Shown: positions 19,657 through 30,002, counted from the stretch's first letter. The stretch: 64,000 bases of DNA from Tranzscheliella williamsii (GCA_023212725.1 JALBYF010000019.1:124001-188000), one strand, 5' to 3'. Notes: generated by a model from the letters alone, not told the origin. Numbers and translations: made by a program.

Positions 19657-22600
19657 ATGGCGCTGGACGTATCGGATGCGAGATTCCTGGACGACCTTTT
19701 TGCCGATCTGGATGCTTCCCACTTTTCACTACCACCTTCCCAGTCTCCCCCCAAGGCCGGCTCCGTCGCTCTCCCATCTCCGACCAGCGCCAATAGGTCG
19801 CCCTCCACGCCGCGCCGACGCCCCCTCACAAAGGCACCGAAGATAGAGTCCGCCGAGCATGATCCGCCTCACGTCAAGCAGCTTCTGGACTGGGGTCCGC
19901 TTCTGGCCCCCAACCCACCCTCAGTAAAACAAGAAAGCACATTCGGAGCATCCTCGGAACCAGGCCCCTCTCAACGAGGCGCAAACCACTGTGATACCCT
20001 GACTCGGAAGAAAGCGACTGGTAGCACGCAGAAAGTGTCGCAAAGGCGCCCGGCCAATCGCGAAAAGTACAGCTCTTACACCAGATGCCGCGTTGCTGCC
20101 ATCTATCAAGGCACCTACACCCCTCACTCATCGACGGCGACACGTGTACTTCCGGAACGGATGCTGGTCTTGCGAGTCGAAGATCAGAATCATCAAGAGC
20201 AGCAACCAATCTCGCAGCAACATCGCAAGCAGACGCAGCCGCCAGCAACTGACGATGCCGAAGTACTGCTCGCATGTCTGCGCGACGAGTGGATGCAGAC
20301 CTACATCTCTACTGGCGACATTGTGCATCTCGTCGGTTCTTTCGAGCCCGCTCGCTCTATGCTTCCCAAACAATACACACATCCCGAGTCACCGCAGGTT
20401 GAGGTGAAATGTGAAGCGGACACCTTGCACCGCCAAGGCGAACAGGATACAGGCGAAGGCGAGGACCAGGACTTGTGGGATGACATGGCTTCCATGCCCT
20501 CGCTCTCCCAATGCAGCACGCTTCATGTTCCTGACGCGTCCTCCGACTCGACGTCCGTTCCTACCATGATCTTTGCTTCGCGCAGCTTTACTTCTCTCTC
20601 AGTGGATGCAGCGGATTCATCGCCGCCAGCCACCGACGCCCGAGATAATCTCCTGATTGTTCATCCTGATGTCCTCGTACCCGCCACCAAAGTAGCCGAT
20701 GTTGCATCCTGCATTCGCAAACCCATCATCCAGGACCGCTTACGCGGCGCCTCGGAGCTCACCCAGAGCCTCGTCATGGGCAACATGCTTCACGAAGTTT
20801 TGCAGGCCTGTCTGACCGCACACGATCTCGGCGTCGATGTGCCTGGAGCTGACGTCTTCTTTCTCTCGCTCAAGTCTGAGGAGGCGCAGGCCCCCGCACC
20901 ATCACCTTGGCCGGAAGTCTGGACCGGCATTGGCAATTTCAGCGCACCTTTCGTCGAGCGACAGATCCGAGCCCAGATCAGCGCCAATATCGAAAGCCTG
21001 TACGCGATCGACATGGATGCCCAATGTGCCGCCACCATGTTGCGTGACAAGGCGGCCCCATTTGCACGCTTCGCCACCGTCTTCCTCGCTCGCCAGGATC
21101 AAGATTTCCATCCGGAAGCTACTATCAAAGATTTCCGACTCTCCGCTGGCACCAACGCGCGCGGCTCTGCCTTGCCCAAGGTACGCCTGACCCGCATCCT
21201 CGACGTAGAGGAGGAGATCTGGTCACCCATGTTTGGGCTCAAGGGCAAAGTAGACGTCACGGTCGAGTGCCAACTCTCCGAAGCGGTCGATGCGGAGCCA
21301 CCCAAACCTGGCGCTCGTCCGCCCAACTCTGTCGCCGAGTCTCAGCCGGCCTCAGAGCAACACAGGACACTCCTTGTCCCGCTGGAGCTAAAGACCGGGA
21401 GAGCCGAGGTGGTCCCTACCGAGCACCGTGCCCAGACCATGCTCTACACCATCATGATGTCCGATTGTTACGGAGCCGCGATCAGCGATGGCTTGCTCTA
21501 CTATTCCAAGTCGGGCGACCTGCATCGTATCACCCGCAGCCGCAATGAGGTCCGCAGTCTCATTATCGGCCGTAACGAACTGGCCCACTACATGCGTAAC
21601 GACAACAATCGCATCGACGCAGACCATCCGCATACTACAGGCAAGCCAATCTCCCTGCCTCCTACGATAGACAGCGAACACAAATGCCGCAGATGCTATA
21701 CTGTCGATGGATGCATGCTGTACCGCCGAGCCGTCGAGCATATCGTCGAGCCCCAGCCCCCTTCGAGCGCGCCGCAAGAGCAACCTGCCCCCATCGCCGA
21801 CATCGAGGGCACCTTTGCGCCGAACAAATTGCTCAAGCGATCTCCTATCGCAGATCTCTTTGATCAGAAAACCGCGCATCTAAGCAAGGTGCACATCGAC
21901 TTCTTCGAAAAGTGGGACAGGCTGCTCTCGCTCGAAGAGGAAGATGCTGTGCGTCAGCGGAGGGAGATCTGGACTCTTACTGCTGCGCAGCGAGAGCGCG
22001 CTGGAAGATGTTTCGCCAACATGCGGCTACAGCTCACAGCGCAAGACTACAGCGTGATCCTTGCCGCGTGGATGCCCCCGGTCGGTCAAAGTACGGAGAG
22101 CCGAGTGGTGATGTCCCCGGGTGGATCTCCCAAAGGCATGCACAAATTCACTCGGAGCTTTGTGCGCCAGTTCGACCCTTGCCAGGATCGGCAAGCTAGT
22201 CTGCTGTCTGGTCACATTACCGTGAATGATCCGGTAACCATCTCGATTGAGCCCGGCATGATCTCGGTCGCGCAGGGTTTTGTGACCAAGCTCATGCCGA
22301 CATCGGTCGAGATCGGGATGGACCACGATCTGCAAGCGGCGCTGCTCAGGGCGATCGAGGAGCGTGGCTGTCAGCCCTCGGCGGCCGCTGTGGACCAGGT
22401 CATCTTCCGGATCGACAGGGATGAGTTGGGCACCGGCATGGGGCGAACTCGAGCCAACCTGGCGAATCTCTTCCTGACCGCCGAACGGGGCGGCGACGTC
22501 AAGCGCCGGGAACTGGTGGTCGATCTACGGCCGCCTGTCTTTTGCTCCCTGCAGCAGGAACGCGACGCATACCCGCAAGATGCGCTCGGAAGGAGCGCGA

Positions 22601-24135
22601 CAGAGCAGATAGAGCAGGATCCCGATCTGAACGAGGACCAGAAGCTGGCCATGAAGAAAGTCTTGTCGGCGCAAGACTACGCGCTGATCCTCGGCATGCC
22701 AGGCACGGGGAAGACGACGACGATCGCCAAACTCATACAGCTTCTCACCGGGTTGGGTAAGCGGGTCCTCCTGACGAGCTACACGCACTCTGCGGTGGAC
22801 ACGATCCTGCGCAAGTTGACTGACGATGCGAGTGCCGGGCTGCGCATTCTGCGGCTGGGCAACCGGGACAAGGTGCATCCGGACGCGCAGCGCTACCTGC
22901 TGGCGGCGTGCTCGACGCTGGCCGAGCTGCGGGACGCGTTCGAGAGCCCGAACGTCGTCGCGACGACGTGCCTGGGCGTCCACCACACGTTGTTTTCCGC
23001 CGGGATGGCCAAGCTGCGCAAGGCGGGCGCGGCGGGAGCGTCGCCGGCCCGCACGGCGCTTTTCGACTACTGCATTGTGGACGAGGCGTCGCAGATCGCG
23101 CTGCCGACGTGTCTGGGCCCGCTACGCTTCGCCGAGCGGTTCGTGCTGGTCGGCGATCACCATCAGCTGCCGCCGCTGGTCAAGAATGCGGAGGCGCGCG
23201 CGGGCGGGCTGGACGTGTCGCTGTTCAGGCTGCTTGCCGAGCGGCACGGGCGCGCGGCCATGGTGTCGCTCACGGCCCAGTACCGCATGCATGACGATAT
23301 CATGGAGCTGAGCAACACGCTCGTCTACGCCGGTGCGCTGCGCGCCGGCTCGGAGCGCGTGCGTCGACAGACGCTAGAGCTACCCGATGCCGGGGTGGCG
23401 TTGGGTGATGCGGTGGGGGAGGTGGCTGGATTGGAGGGGGGGTGGGTGCGGGAGGTGGTGGATCCGGGCGCCGTGGTGCGGCTGTTCGATACGGCAGCGG
23501 TGCCGCTGGCGCGCGCGGGCGAGCAGCGCGCCGGCGCGCTCGTCTCGAACACGTTCGAGGCAGAGCTGGTCGTCGCTATCGTCTCGGTGCTGGTGGTGGC
23601 AGGCTGCGCCGCCGCGCAGATCGGCATCGTCGCGCCGTACCGCGAGCAGATCAAGCTCGTCCGGGCGCGCCTCGACACCGCCGCGTGCTCGCACCCGCGC
23701 CTCTCGGCACTCTCCGCCGTAGAGGTGCTCACCGCCGACCAGAGCCAGGGCCGCGACATGGACGTCGTCATCGTCACCTTCGCCCGCGCCAGCCACACCC
23801 CCGCCCCCGCACACCTCCTCGACGACCCCCGCCGCCTCAATGTAACCCTCACCCGCGCTCGCCGCAAACTCCTCCTCCTCGGCCACACTCCCACCCTCCG
23901 CACCGCTCCCGCCCTCGCGCCCCTCCTCGACCTCCTCGCTCAACGCGCCGCCATCCACCCCCTCCGCCCCCTCCCTCCCCCACCCCCCCCGCACAAGCAA
24001 AACCCCGTCCAGAAACCCCTACGTGCCTTTTTCACCCCCGCTTCCCGCACCCCGCTCGCCAACGTCCACAACATCCCCCGCCCGCCCACCGACCCCGACC
24101 CCGCCCGCCCCTCCAAGGCCCCCCGCCGCAGCTAG
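19657..24135 (+). CDS. DNA2: DNA2 replication nuclease-helicase
   Basis: DNA2 is a nuclear ATP-dependent nuclease-helicase that trims long flaps on Okazaki fragments and resects double-strand breaks. From the ATG at 19657 it has 1492 residues. The N-terminal 250 or so are disordered. The Dna2 signature region includes RGASELTQSLVMGNMLHEVL (about 363-385). The RecB-like nuclease has VPLELKTGRAE (Glu577, Lys579). An iron-sulphur cluster motif C-x2-C-x5-C (Cys677, Cys680, Cys686) follows. The superfamily 1 helicase has Walker A GMPGTGKTTT (Lys1019), DEASQ (Asp1142, Glu1143), GDHHQLPP, LTAQYRMH and a late TADQSQGRDMDVVI motif. The C-terminal 60 residues are Pro-rich. Just before the end is PLRAFFTPAS, resembling a PIP box (PCNA-binding) of the QxxhxxFF kind with the Gln displaced. 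From about 23690 the third codon positions become almost all C. Confidence 0.95.
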   Translation: MALDVSDARFLDDLFADLDASHFSLPPSQSPPKAGSVALPSPTSANRSPSTPRRRPLTKAPKIESAEHDPPHVKQLLDWGPLLAPNPPSVKQESTFGASSEPGPSQRGANHCDTLTRKKATGSTQKVSQRRPANREKYSSYTRCRVAAIYQGTYTPHSSTATRVLPERMLVLRVEDQNHQEQQPISQQHRKQTQPPATDDAEVLLACLRDEWMQTYISTGDIVHLVGSFEPARSMLPKQYTHPESPQVEVKCEADTLHRQGEQDTGEGEDQDLWDDMASMPSLSQCSTLHVPDASSDSTSVPTMIFASRSFTSLSVDAADSSPPATDARDNLLIVHPDVLVPATKVADVASCIRKPIIQDRLRGASELTQSLVMGNMLHEVLQACLTAHDLGVDVPGADVFFLSLKSEEAQAPAPSPWPEVWTGIGNFSAPFVERQIRAQISANIESLYAIDMDAQCAATMLRDKAAPFARFATVFLARQDQDFHPEATIKDFRLSAGTNARGSALPKVRLTRILDVEEEIWSPMFGLKGKVDVTVECQLSEAVDAEPPKPGARPPNSVAESQPASEQHRTLLVPLELKTGRAEVVPTEHRAQTMLYTIMMSDCYGAAISDGLLYYSKSGDLHRITRSRNEVRSLIIGRNELAHYMRNDNNRIDADHPHTTGKPISLPPTIDSEHKCRRCYTVDGCMLYRRAVEHIVEPQPPSSAPQEQPAPIADIEGTFAPNKLLKRSPIADLFDQKTAHLSKVHIDFFEKWDRLLSLEEEDAVRQRREIWTLTAAQRERAGRCFANMRLQLTAQDYSVILAAWMPPVGQSTESRVVMSPGGSPKGMHKFTRSFVRQFDPCQDRQASLLSGHITVNDPVTISIEPGMISVAQGFVTKLMPTSVEIGMDHDLQAALLRAIEERGCQPSAAAVDQVIFRIDRDELGTGMGRTRANLANLFLTAERGGDVKRRELVVDLRPPVFCSLQQERDAYPQDALGRSATEQIEQDPDLNEDQKLAMKKVLSAQDYALILGMPGTGKTTTIAKLIQLLTGLGKRVLLTSYTHSAVDTILRKLTDDASAGLRILRLGNRDKVHPDAQRYLLAACSTLAELRDAFESPNVVATTCLGVHHTLFSAGMAKLRKAGAAGASPARTALFDYCIVDEASQIALPTCLGPLRFAERFVLVGDHHQLPPLVKNAEARAGGLDVSLFRLLAERHGRAAMVSLTAQYRMHDDIMELSNTLVYAGALRAGSERVRRQTLELPDAGVALGDAVGEVAGLEGGWVREVVDPGAVVRLFDTAAVPLARAGEQRAGALVSNTFEAELVVAIVSVLVVAGCAAAQIGIVAPYREQIKLVRARLDTAACSHPRLSALSAVEVLTADQSQGRDMDVVIVTFARASHTPAPAHLLDDPRRLNVTLTRARRKLLLLGHTPTLRTAPALAPLLDLLAQRAAIHPLRPLPPPPPPHKQNPVQKPLRAFFTPASRTPLANVHNIPRPPTDPDPARPSKAPRRS

Positions 24136-24959
24136 AACCCCCCACCTTGTATTTGTACCGCCCGCCGCAGCAACCCTTACACAGACCTGCGCCATAGCTC
24201 GACCGGAACGGCGGCAGACTTCCAGCCATCGCCGACATGAGTCATCGAAGCGGGGCCGCCATCACACAGCGCGCAGTCGGATCGGAGGAGAGCACGAAAC
24301 AGTGATTGCTTGTGCGTGTATGGGTTACGGATGAAATGAGGGCGGTGGGGGGCTGCTGTCCAACACCGCTGCGGGTGCGATGCGCGTCCCCGCAAAGCGT
24401 AGTGCCGAGACACGTCCTTGCAAGTGAAGGTCACGCCGAGGCCAGCGCGCACAGCCGGCCCCGCGGCGCGTCCTGCCCTGCTCGCACCCATCTCGCAGGC
24501 GGCTGCATGCACCAGTCATGCCAGCCAGCGCCGAGAGAGGACAAGAACAAGAACGCAGTCGCCGCCCGAACCACCGCGCGCGGGCCTCGATCGAGGGAAG
24601 AATTACAGATAGGAGAGAAGGATGGATGCTGGGATGCTAAGTGGCCAAGATGCAAGAGAGGGGCGCTCCATGCTATATTGGAGAGAAGACTGAGAGCCAG
24701 GAGAATGTGAAATCGTATCAAAATGTGTGTTCCATGGTAAAAGGCAGTTGGAAGGCCGCTCTGATCCAGTCAGGCGCGCCTCGGTATGTATGTGTGTGTG
24801 TGTGTCTGGAATGCACGTTTCTAGTGCCAATGATGAAACCGCGAGGTGGGCGAAAAGGACAGGCGTTCGGATGCCGATCAACAGCCTGGAACGCCCGTCC
24901 AGTCGCTGTCCACATGAGCGTTGTCACGGCGATAGGTGTGGGGGTAGATTGTGGCCATC
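24136..24959. other. Convergent spacer between DNA2 and the GH16 gene
   Basis: These 824 bp hold the 3' ends of two convergent genes and a TG microsatellite (listed separately). No gene or structured RNA is apparent. Confidence 0.5.
24786..24806. repeat. (TG)n microsatellite
   Basis: A run of alternating T and G, beginning TGTATG and continuing as about seven TG units, in the DNA2/GH16 spacer. Confidence 0.75.
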
Positions 24960-26477
24960 TTAGGACTTTCGCGAAGTCTGGTAGATTTTCAACGAGTTGA
25001 TGGTCCAGTAGGCATCGCTCATGTCAGGGTTGCTGCTCAGGTAGCGGGAGCAGGAGCCTTGACTTGTCATGGCCTTGCAGGATTGGTCTTGACCGTTCAT
25101 GGCATTGTTCCACACGGCGGAAGAGCCGGCCCAGTCGCCGCAAAGCGAGTTGGTAAAGACGACGACGTGGTTGTAGAAGTACGTTGACATGTGGCAGTCG
25201 TCGGCAGGCCAGTGTGCCTGCGGCGTACCCCAGTTAGAAGGGTCGGGCGATCCGGAGGAAATATCGTCGGGGACATTGCCCTTCTTGAAAAAGTAGGTCG
25301 AGATGCCGTCCTGCTCGGACCAGTACATGACGTGCACACCACCGCCATTCTTGTTATAGCCGACGCCAAAGTCGTCGCCCTTGGTCGAGGTGACGCCGCA
25401 GCCCTGGTTGCCGGTGGCTTCGGACGCGCAGTTCTTGGCTTGCGCACCAGAGAGGGTGTACTTGCCGGACTGCTTGACAGTGTTGGGCATAGTGCAACCG
25501 CTGGTGGTGTGGACAGAGTAGGTGTTGTACGAGTAGTCATTGACACCCTCGATAATGTCGATCTCTCCGCCATTGGGCCATCCGCCAGAGGGGCTCGAAG
25601 GGGTGGACCACCAGGCAGGCCAGACACCGCAGCCGACGGGCATGTGTTCGGCGTCGAGGACAAAGATGCCGGTGGTGAAAGAATCCTTGGTGCTGACGCG
25701 GACCGACTTGCCCCAGCCGTTGTCGGCAGTGATCTTCATCTGCACTTTTCCGTTGTTGGTGCCAATGAGACCCTGGCTCTTGGCCGAGCTCTTGTCGACG
25801 TAGGTAATGGATCCGTGGGTAGGGTCAGAGTTGGTGAAAAAGTCCATGTCGTCGAAGAAGGAGGATCCAGCGTACGACTTGACAAGCTTCCAGTCGGAAG
25901 AGGATGATGAAGAGGAGGACGAACTAGATGAGCTGGAAGAGGAAGAGCCCGAGCCAGACTTGGAGCTTGAGCTCGAGCCGGATGATGACGACGAGCTAGA
26001 ACCGGAGTCCGAGTCGGAACCCGAGCCAGACTGGGAGCTGGAGCTGGCGCCGGAGTCGGAAGAAGATCCAGATTTGGAGCCCGAAGAAGAACTGGCCTTG
26101 GCTGACGAGGAGCTTGCCGATGACGAGCCCGAGTCTGTGCTGTCGTTCGAGCCGGAGCGGTAGGACTTGGACGTCTTGGAACCAGCCTGGGACGCGCAAG
26201 TGTTTCGCTTTCGGTGAGCGGCAGCAATGGCCTCGTACTCTTCGTCATCGGCGTTCAGGGTAGAGTTGGAGGATCGGCCATATAGGTGTTCGTTCTCAGA
26301 GGCATGTCGGCGTGAGTGATGTACGTGGGATCGAATCTTGTGGCCAGTGATGAGGGATCGGACACCTCGACTGGATCGACCTTGTCCGGGCGGGACAGCG
26401 ACCATGAAGTCGGGGCTGGCCGATGCCAGGGAAACGGTGGCGGCCAGGGCCAGAGCGAGCGTGGAGAGATACTTCAT
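24960..26477 (-). CDS. Secreted GH16 beta-glucanase with long Ser-rich linker
   Basis: This 505-residue extracellular protein has a signal peptide (1-20, MKYLSTLALALAATVSLASA). A basic pro-region follows (about 21-92), with a Kex2-like site in AAHRKRNT. A Ser/Gly tract of roughly 100 residues, probably O-mannosylated, comes next. The glycoside hydrolase family 16 domain starts near DWKLVKSYAGSSFFDDMDFF (about 200). The catalytic motif GGEIDIIEG has nucleophile Glu305, Asp307 and acid/base Glu310. WPAWWSTPSS and WPADDCHMSTYF are typical of fungal endo-1,3(4)-beta-glucanases of this family. There are eight or more Cys in the catalytic half, as expected for a secreted enzyme. It probably acts on cell-wall or plant beta-glucans; the exact linkage is not readable. 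Three tandem repeats lie upstream. Confidence 0.92.
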   Translation of the reverse strand: MKYLSTLALALAATVSLASASPDFMVAVPPGQGRSSRGVRSLITGHKIRSHVHHSRRHASENEHLYGRSSNSTLNADDEEYEAIAAAHRKRNTCASQAGSKTSKSYRSGSNDSTDSGSSSASSSSAKASSSSGSKSGSSSDSGASSSSQSGSGSDSDSGSSSSSSSGSSSSSKSGSGSSSSSSSSSSSSSSSSSDWKLVKSYAGSSFFDDMDFFTNSDPTHGSITYVDKSSAKSQGLIGTNNGKVQMKITADNGWGKSVRVSTKDSFTTGIFVLDAEHMPVGCGVWPAWWSTPSSPSGGWPNGGEIDIIEGVNDYSYNTYSVHTTSGCTMPNTVKQSGKYTLSGAQAKNCASEATGNQGCGVTSTKGDDFGVGYNKNGGGVHVMYWSEQDGISTYFFKKGNVPDDISSGSPDPSNWGTPQAHWPADDCHMSTYFYNHVVVFTNSLCGDWAGSSAVWNNAMNGQDQSCKAMTSQGSCSRYLSSNPDMSDAYWTINSLKIYQTSRKS

Positions 26478-26947
26478 CTTGGATGATGGGCAAGATGAGG
26501 ATGGGAGGAGGGGGTGGTGCTGCTGCAGGTCGTGATGGTTGGGATGCTAGGGATGCAAAAAGGATCAAGAACCGGCTTGATCAAAATGCAATAGGTATGA
26601 GAAAGAGGGAGAGATAGACGCTGGCTAGGATCAACCTGGAGCGAAGCGACTTGTCGAGGTCGAGAGTGGTTGGAGGTGCAGATGAGTATGCTACAGCAGA
26701 CTGTGGGTGGAAGAGGAAGGAGACAAAGAGGACCAGCCCGTCAAGGGTTAGGGAACCAAGGAACACACGAGGGAAGGTAGGGCAAGGATGAGAGGATCAA
26801 GGTGGAAGGGAGGAAAGAAAGCGGAGAAGGGACATGCGTCTCTGTTATGTGAGTAGCAGCAGCAAGGGCAGCTCGAGGCATTCGCAGTGCTGCTAAACTT
26901 GGCGGTCCCTTTCGATCGACCACGCGGGCAACATCGAGCACCAGCTA

Positions 26948-27002
26948 GCGGCACGGCAGCGGCACGGCAGCGGCACAGCAACCACACGGCAGCGGCACTG
27001 CT
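26948..27002. repeat. 11-bp tandem repeat, about five copies
   Basis: The unit AGCGGCACGGC occurs at 26948, 26959, 26970, 26981 and 26992; the first two are identical and the last three carry one to three changes. Confidence 0.75.
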
Positions 27003-27021
27003 GCTGCCCGCCAGCTTTCCC

Positions 27022-27088
27022 ACTCTCCCTGCTCTACGCTTTTCCCTCTCCCTGCTCTATGCTTTTTCACTCTGCTCTGCGCTTTTCC
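27022..27088. repeat. About 23-bp pyrimidine-rich repeat, two to three copies
   Basis: Units of the form CTCTCCCTGCTCTAYGCTTTT recur twice, followed by a shortened third copy (CTCTGCTCTGCGCTTTTCC). Confidence 0.65.
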
Positions 27089-27240
27089 TTGTGCCCATCT
27101 ACTGTGCTGCCACAGTCGAGAGTTAAGGGTGGCGCCGACGGACGGAGGCAGCCAAGCAAGCGCGATCCTGGCCGTACATCGACGGCGTTGCTGGCCGAAC
27201 CCCATTCGACAGCTTCGCAGCAGAGAACGGCCATAAGGTG

Positions 27241-27290
27241 TGCTGCGCTGTGCTGCGCTGTACTGCGCTGTGCTGCGCTTGTATTGCGCC
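27241..27290. repeat. 10-bp tandem repeat, four to five copies
   Basis: TGCTGCGCTG is repeated four times at 27241-27280 with single changes; a fifth degenerate unit ends in GTATTGCGCC. Confidence 0.75.
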
Positions 27291-28447
27291 TGTAATCACG
27301 CCGGCTGCTCCGTTAAGAGGGCGCGCAGAAAGGGATTTGGGGAATGCCAGCAAAAGTGTGATCAGTTAGGGCGAGATTCCGACGTCTGCCGACATTTGCA
27401 TTAGCATGCCTTCACAATTAGTAGTCACACTTTCGCTTGACTGCCGCTGTGACCGACAGCATGCGCTGCGTGCATTTCCCGAGTTGGTAGCTGCACCCTC
27501 GCATCCCGTCCGTCTGCCGACGCCGAGGCGCTGGCCCGCTCCCGACGCTATCGTTGCCGCGCTCAGACTTGGCCTCATGCTCAGGCTCAGGCTCTGTCGC
27601 AAGTGGTTTTGCGGTGGTCGGCACGCTGCTTAGCCACACTGCTGTAGTCTGTCGGTATGCTCCGGAGACCAACACCAGGCCACAGAAACTCGAGATGATA
27701 ACCTTGTGAATCTAGATGGATCTGCATGAGCAGGAGAGCGGTCTTACAAGTAGTCGATGCAATCGGATGGTCACGGGCGCTGTCTAAAGTCACAGTATGG
27801 ACATTTAGTGCGGGAGGCTGTGGTCGGTTAGACGCAAGGGCGAGACGCGTGGACAGCAAGGCAGTGGAGCAGTGAGGCGCGCTCTTCGCTGTCATTTGCA
27901 ATTCATCTGAATTCCATTTCAAGATGGCCTTTTACGGGTTAGCCGACCTGCCATGCTGGCTTGGACCCATCATGAGGTCACTTTCGACCAGCCAACGCTT
28001 GCGTGGTGCCCTTCTCTTCTCCTCCTTGGTAGGCCTTGCGGTCTTACGCGGCTCCATGAAGGGAGCCGCTAGGAAGGCAACGAGGTCTTGTCCCGCTCGG
28101 CGTGCAAGGCTAGGCGGCACAGATCGACATTCTGGGAAGCGGATGGGCCCCTGACCGAGCTACGGGACAAGCTGTGTGCCAAGGGATCGCTGTAGGGGTA
28201 GGGACAAAGGGGCTGGCTTGGTGCTCGTTTCGTTTGTGCGTCTGTTCTAATTGCGGCAACGCTGATCTATTTGGATTCACGATTCATATGTCGTTGGCAT
28301 CGAGCAAGCGCGATGGCCCCTTGAAACGCCCCTCCCTGCTGGTCGTGTTGCTGCGTGTGTCTCTTCGCTTGACGCCGGCCATTCTCTCTTCTTTCTGGCC
28401 AGGCAGATGTAAGGCCACTCATATACCTGTTACTGCGGCTGCATAAC

Positions 28448-28565
28448 ATCTGCGGCCATAGAACCTTGAAAGCACCGCATCCCGTCCGATCTGCGAAGTT
28501 AAGCAAGGTATCGCTTAGTCAGTACTGCGGTGGGGGACCACGCGGGAATCCTAAGTGCTGCAGTT
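28448..28565 (+). rRNA. 5S ribosomal RNA gene
   Basis: The sequence matches the fungal 5S rRNA plan across its length. It has the conserved GAAAGCACCGCATCCCGTC segment, the internal promoter A box around AGTTAAGCA, and a C box within GTACTGCGGTGGGGGACCAC. The 3' part GCGGGAATCCTAAGTGCTGCAGT pairs back with the 5' end to form helix I. The length is about 118 nt. A T-rich tract with TTTTT begins a few bases downstream and would terminate RNA polymerase III. The end coordinates may be off by one or two bases. It is a solitary copy, so 5S genes in this genome are at least partly dispersed rather than all sitting in an rDNA repeat. Confidence 0.92.
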
Positions 28566-29095
28566 CTATTTCTTTTTGCTTTTTCTGCGCCCATTAGTCT
28601 TCCTTTTTTTCGCTGCCCTTTTCTTCGTCCTTTTTTGCCCTATTTTTGCCTTATTGTTGCCACTCTGCGGCGCCGCTTCGTTATGTCTTTTTCCGACACA
28701 TCTGTGCTTGAAGGAGCGCCTTAAAGGCTCGACTGACTCAACGGGCTTGGCCTGCTGCGATGTGGTATCCACGAGTTACCACGGCAAAGGCATGTGTTAC
28801 CGCACGCCAGTCGTGAGTGTTCGCCGTGAGCTGATCGCCAAGATGTTTAAGCCTGGCACACACGCCCGACTTAACACCTGACCCACTTCGGAACAGGATC
28901 AGCCCCTCCCAACCCCTCATGATGGCGAGCAGAAAAGGCTCTAGCATGGAATGTGCGAAGGATTCAATGTCTCGTCGACGCTGACACAAGCCTTGCCGTA
29001 GTGAGCGATAAAAGGATACCCAACAGGTGGCCAGGCGCACAGAGGGGCAGGTACGTGAATGGGCAAGGGCGTGGGTTGAGGGTCCAGGGTCGAAC

Positions 29096-29133
29096 GGTCA
29101 AGGGTCAAAGGGTCAAAGGGTCAAAGGGTTGAG
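29096..29133. repeat. 8-bp tandem repeat (GGTCAAAG), about five copies
   Basis: The word GGTCAA(A)G is repeated head to tail: three perfect 8-bp copies flanked by a 7-bp copy and a degenerate GGTTGAG copy. Confidence 0.7.
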
Positions 29134-29816
29134 GAGGCATAGGGTTGTTCTTGGTCGGAAGGGCCAAGGGTTGTGGGATGTGGGTTGAGGGACTGGGGCA
29201 AAGCGGTCGCGACTTGCCCGCCATCGGCCAACTGAGACGCTCTATCTGACAGATCGCCCATCGCCCACCGCACCGCACTGCCTTGCGCTGATTCCGCCGG
29301 CGGCTCTCCTCGTATCTACTCTCTCGCTCATCAGAAGCAGCAAAGAACGTCTTCTTCGCTGCGTCGACGTCGCTTCTATGACCACCCTGCAGCGAAGCAA
29401 TTCGCTCACCAGGCTGGTCGATGCAGGCTCCTGATTCGAGCTCCCTCAGGCTCTGCGTGTCGCTTTGTTGCCTTCCCCTTGACCCACGCTACGCCCAAGA
29501 TGAAGGCGGGTATCTGCATCCTAAGAGCGCCTCGACCTTGCTCCTTTGGCGCGCTTTCCTACCGCTTCGATCTCCCCTCCTGTATCTTCTCATTGGCCTC
29601 GTGCTGAAGAAGGTGTCCGCCTGAGATCTGCATCGCCTCCGCTTGGCATTGTCCCCTTTTCCCTCGTTTCTGTCCATGCTTTTGCAAGCAACAGCGATTG
29701 ACGGATTGGCGGCGCAGAGTCTTCCGTCCCGCCAAAAGTGTGCCCATAAGTGTTCATCTGCCGAGCCGCCGTTGGCACTAAAGTCCCTTGCCGCTGCCCT
29801 TGCTCTCCGTGGTCCG

Positions 29817-29822
29817 TATAAA
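29817..29822 (+). promoter_or_regulatory. TATA box of the P-type ATPase gene
   Basis: A perfect TATAAA lies about 180 bp upstream of the ATG at 30003. Confidence 0.5.
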
Positions 29823-30002
29823 GCAGCGTGGCTGGCTCGATATCACCCTGAGGAGCAGCACCCAGACAGCTGTTGTAGCCCATTGTCCCGCTCCTCTGCG
29901 CCTCAACGTACGAAGCATTGAGCTAACCGTCCAGCCGCACCGTTGCGCCTTTCTCTGCTATCCTCTTTCCGCTGTCGGTATCCGCTAAGAAACAGCTGCG
30001 CA

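Larger units (their letters stand above)
26478..28447. other. Gene-free region upstream of GH16, with tandem repeats
   Basis: About 2 kb without a credible gene. It holds the GH16 promoter and three short tandem repeats (listed separately). A GCCTTTTAC word at 27927 looks like the U5 snRNA loop but lacks its stem. Remaining open frames are short and motif-free. Confidence 0.5.
28566..30002. other. Region between the 5S gene and the P-type ATPase
   Basis: About 1.4 kb. It begins with the T-rich terminator of the 5S gene, carries an 8-bp tandem repeat at 29096-29133, and ends as the ATPase promoter with a TATAAA at 29817-29822. No credible gene is present. Confidence 0.5.

Noticed and set aside
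25191..25907. 238-codon plus-strand frame
   Set aside because: Antisense to the GH16 catalytic domain; Gly/Val/Asp-rich and motif-free.
27920..27945. GCCTTTTAC word resembling the U5 snRNA loop
   Set aside because: The flanking bases cannot form the required stem, and no Sm site follows at a suitable distance.
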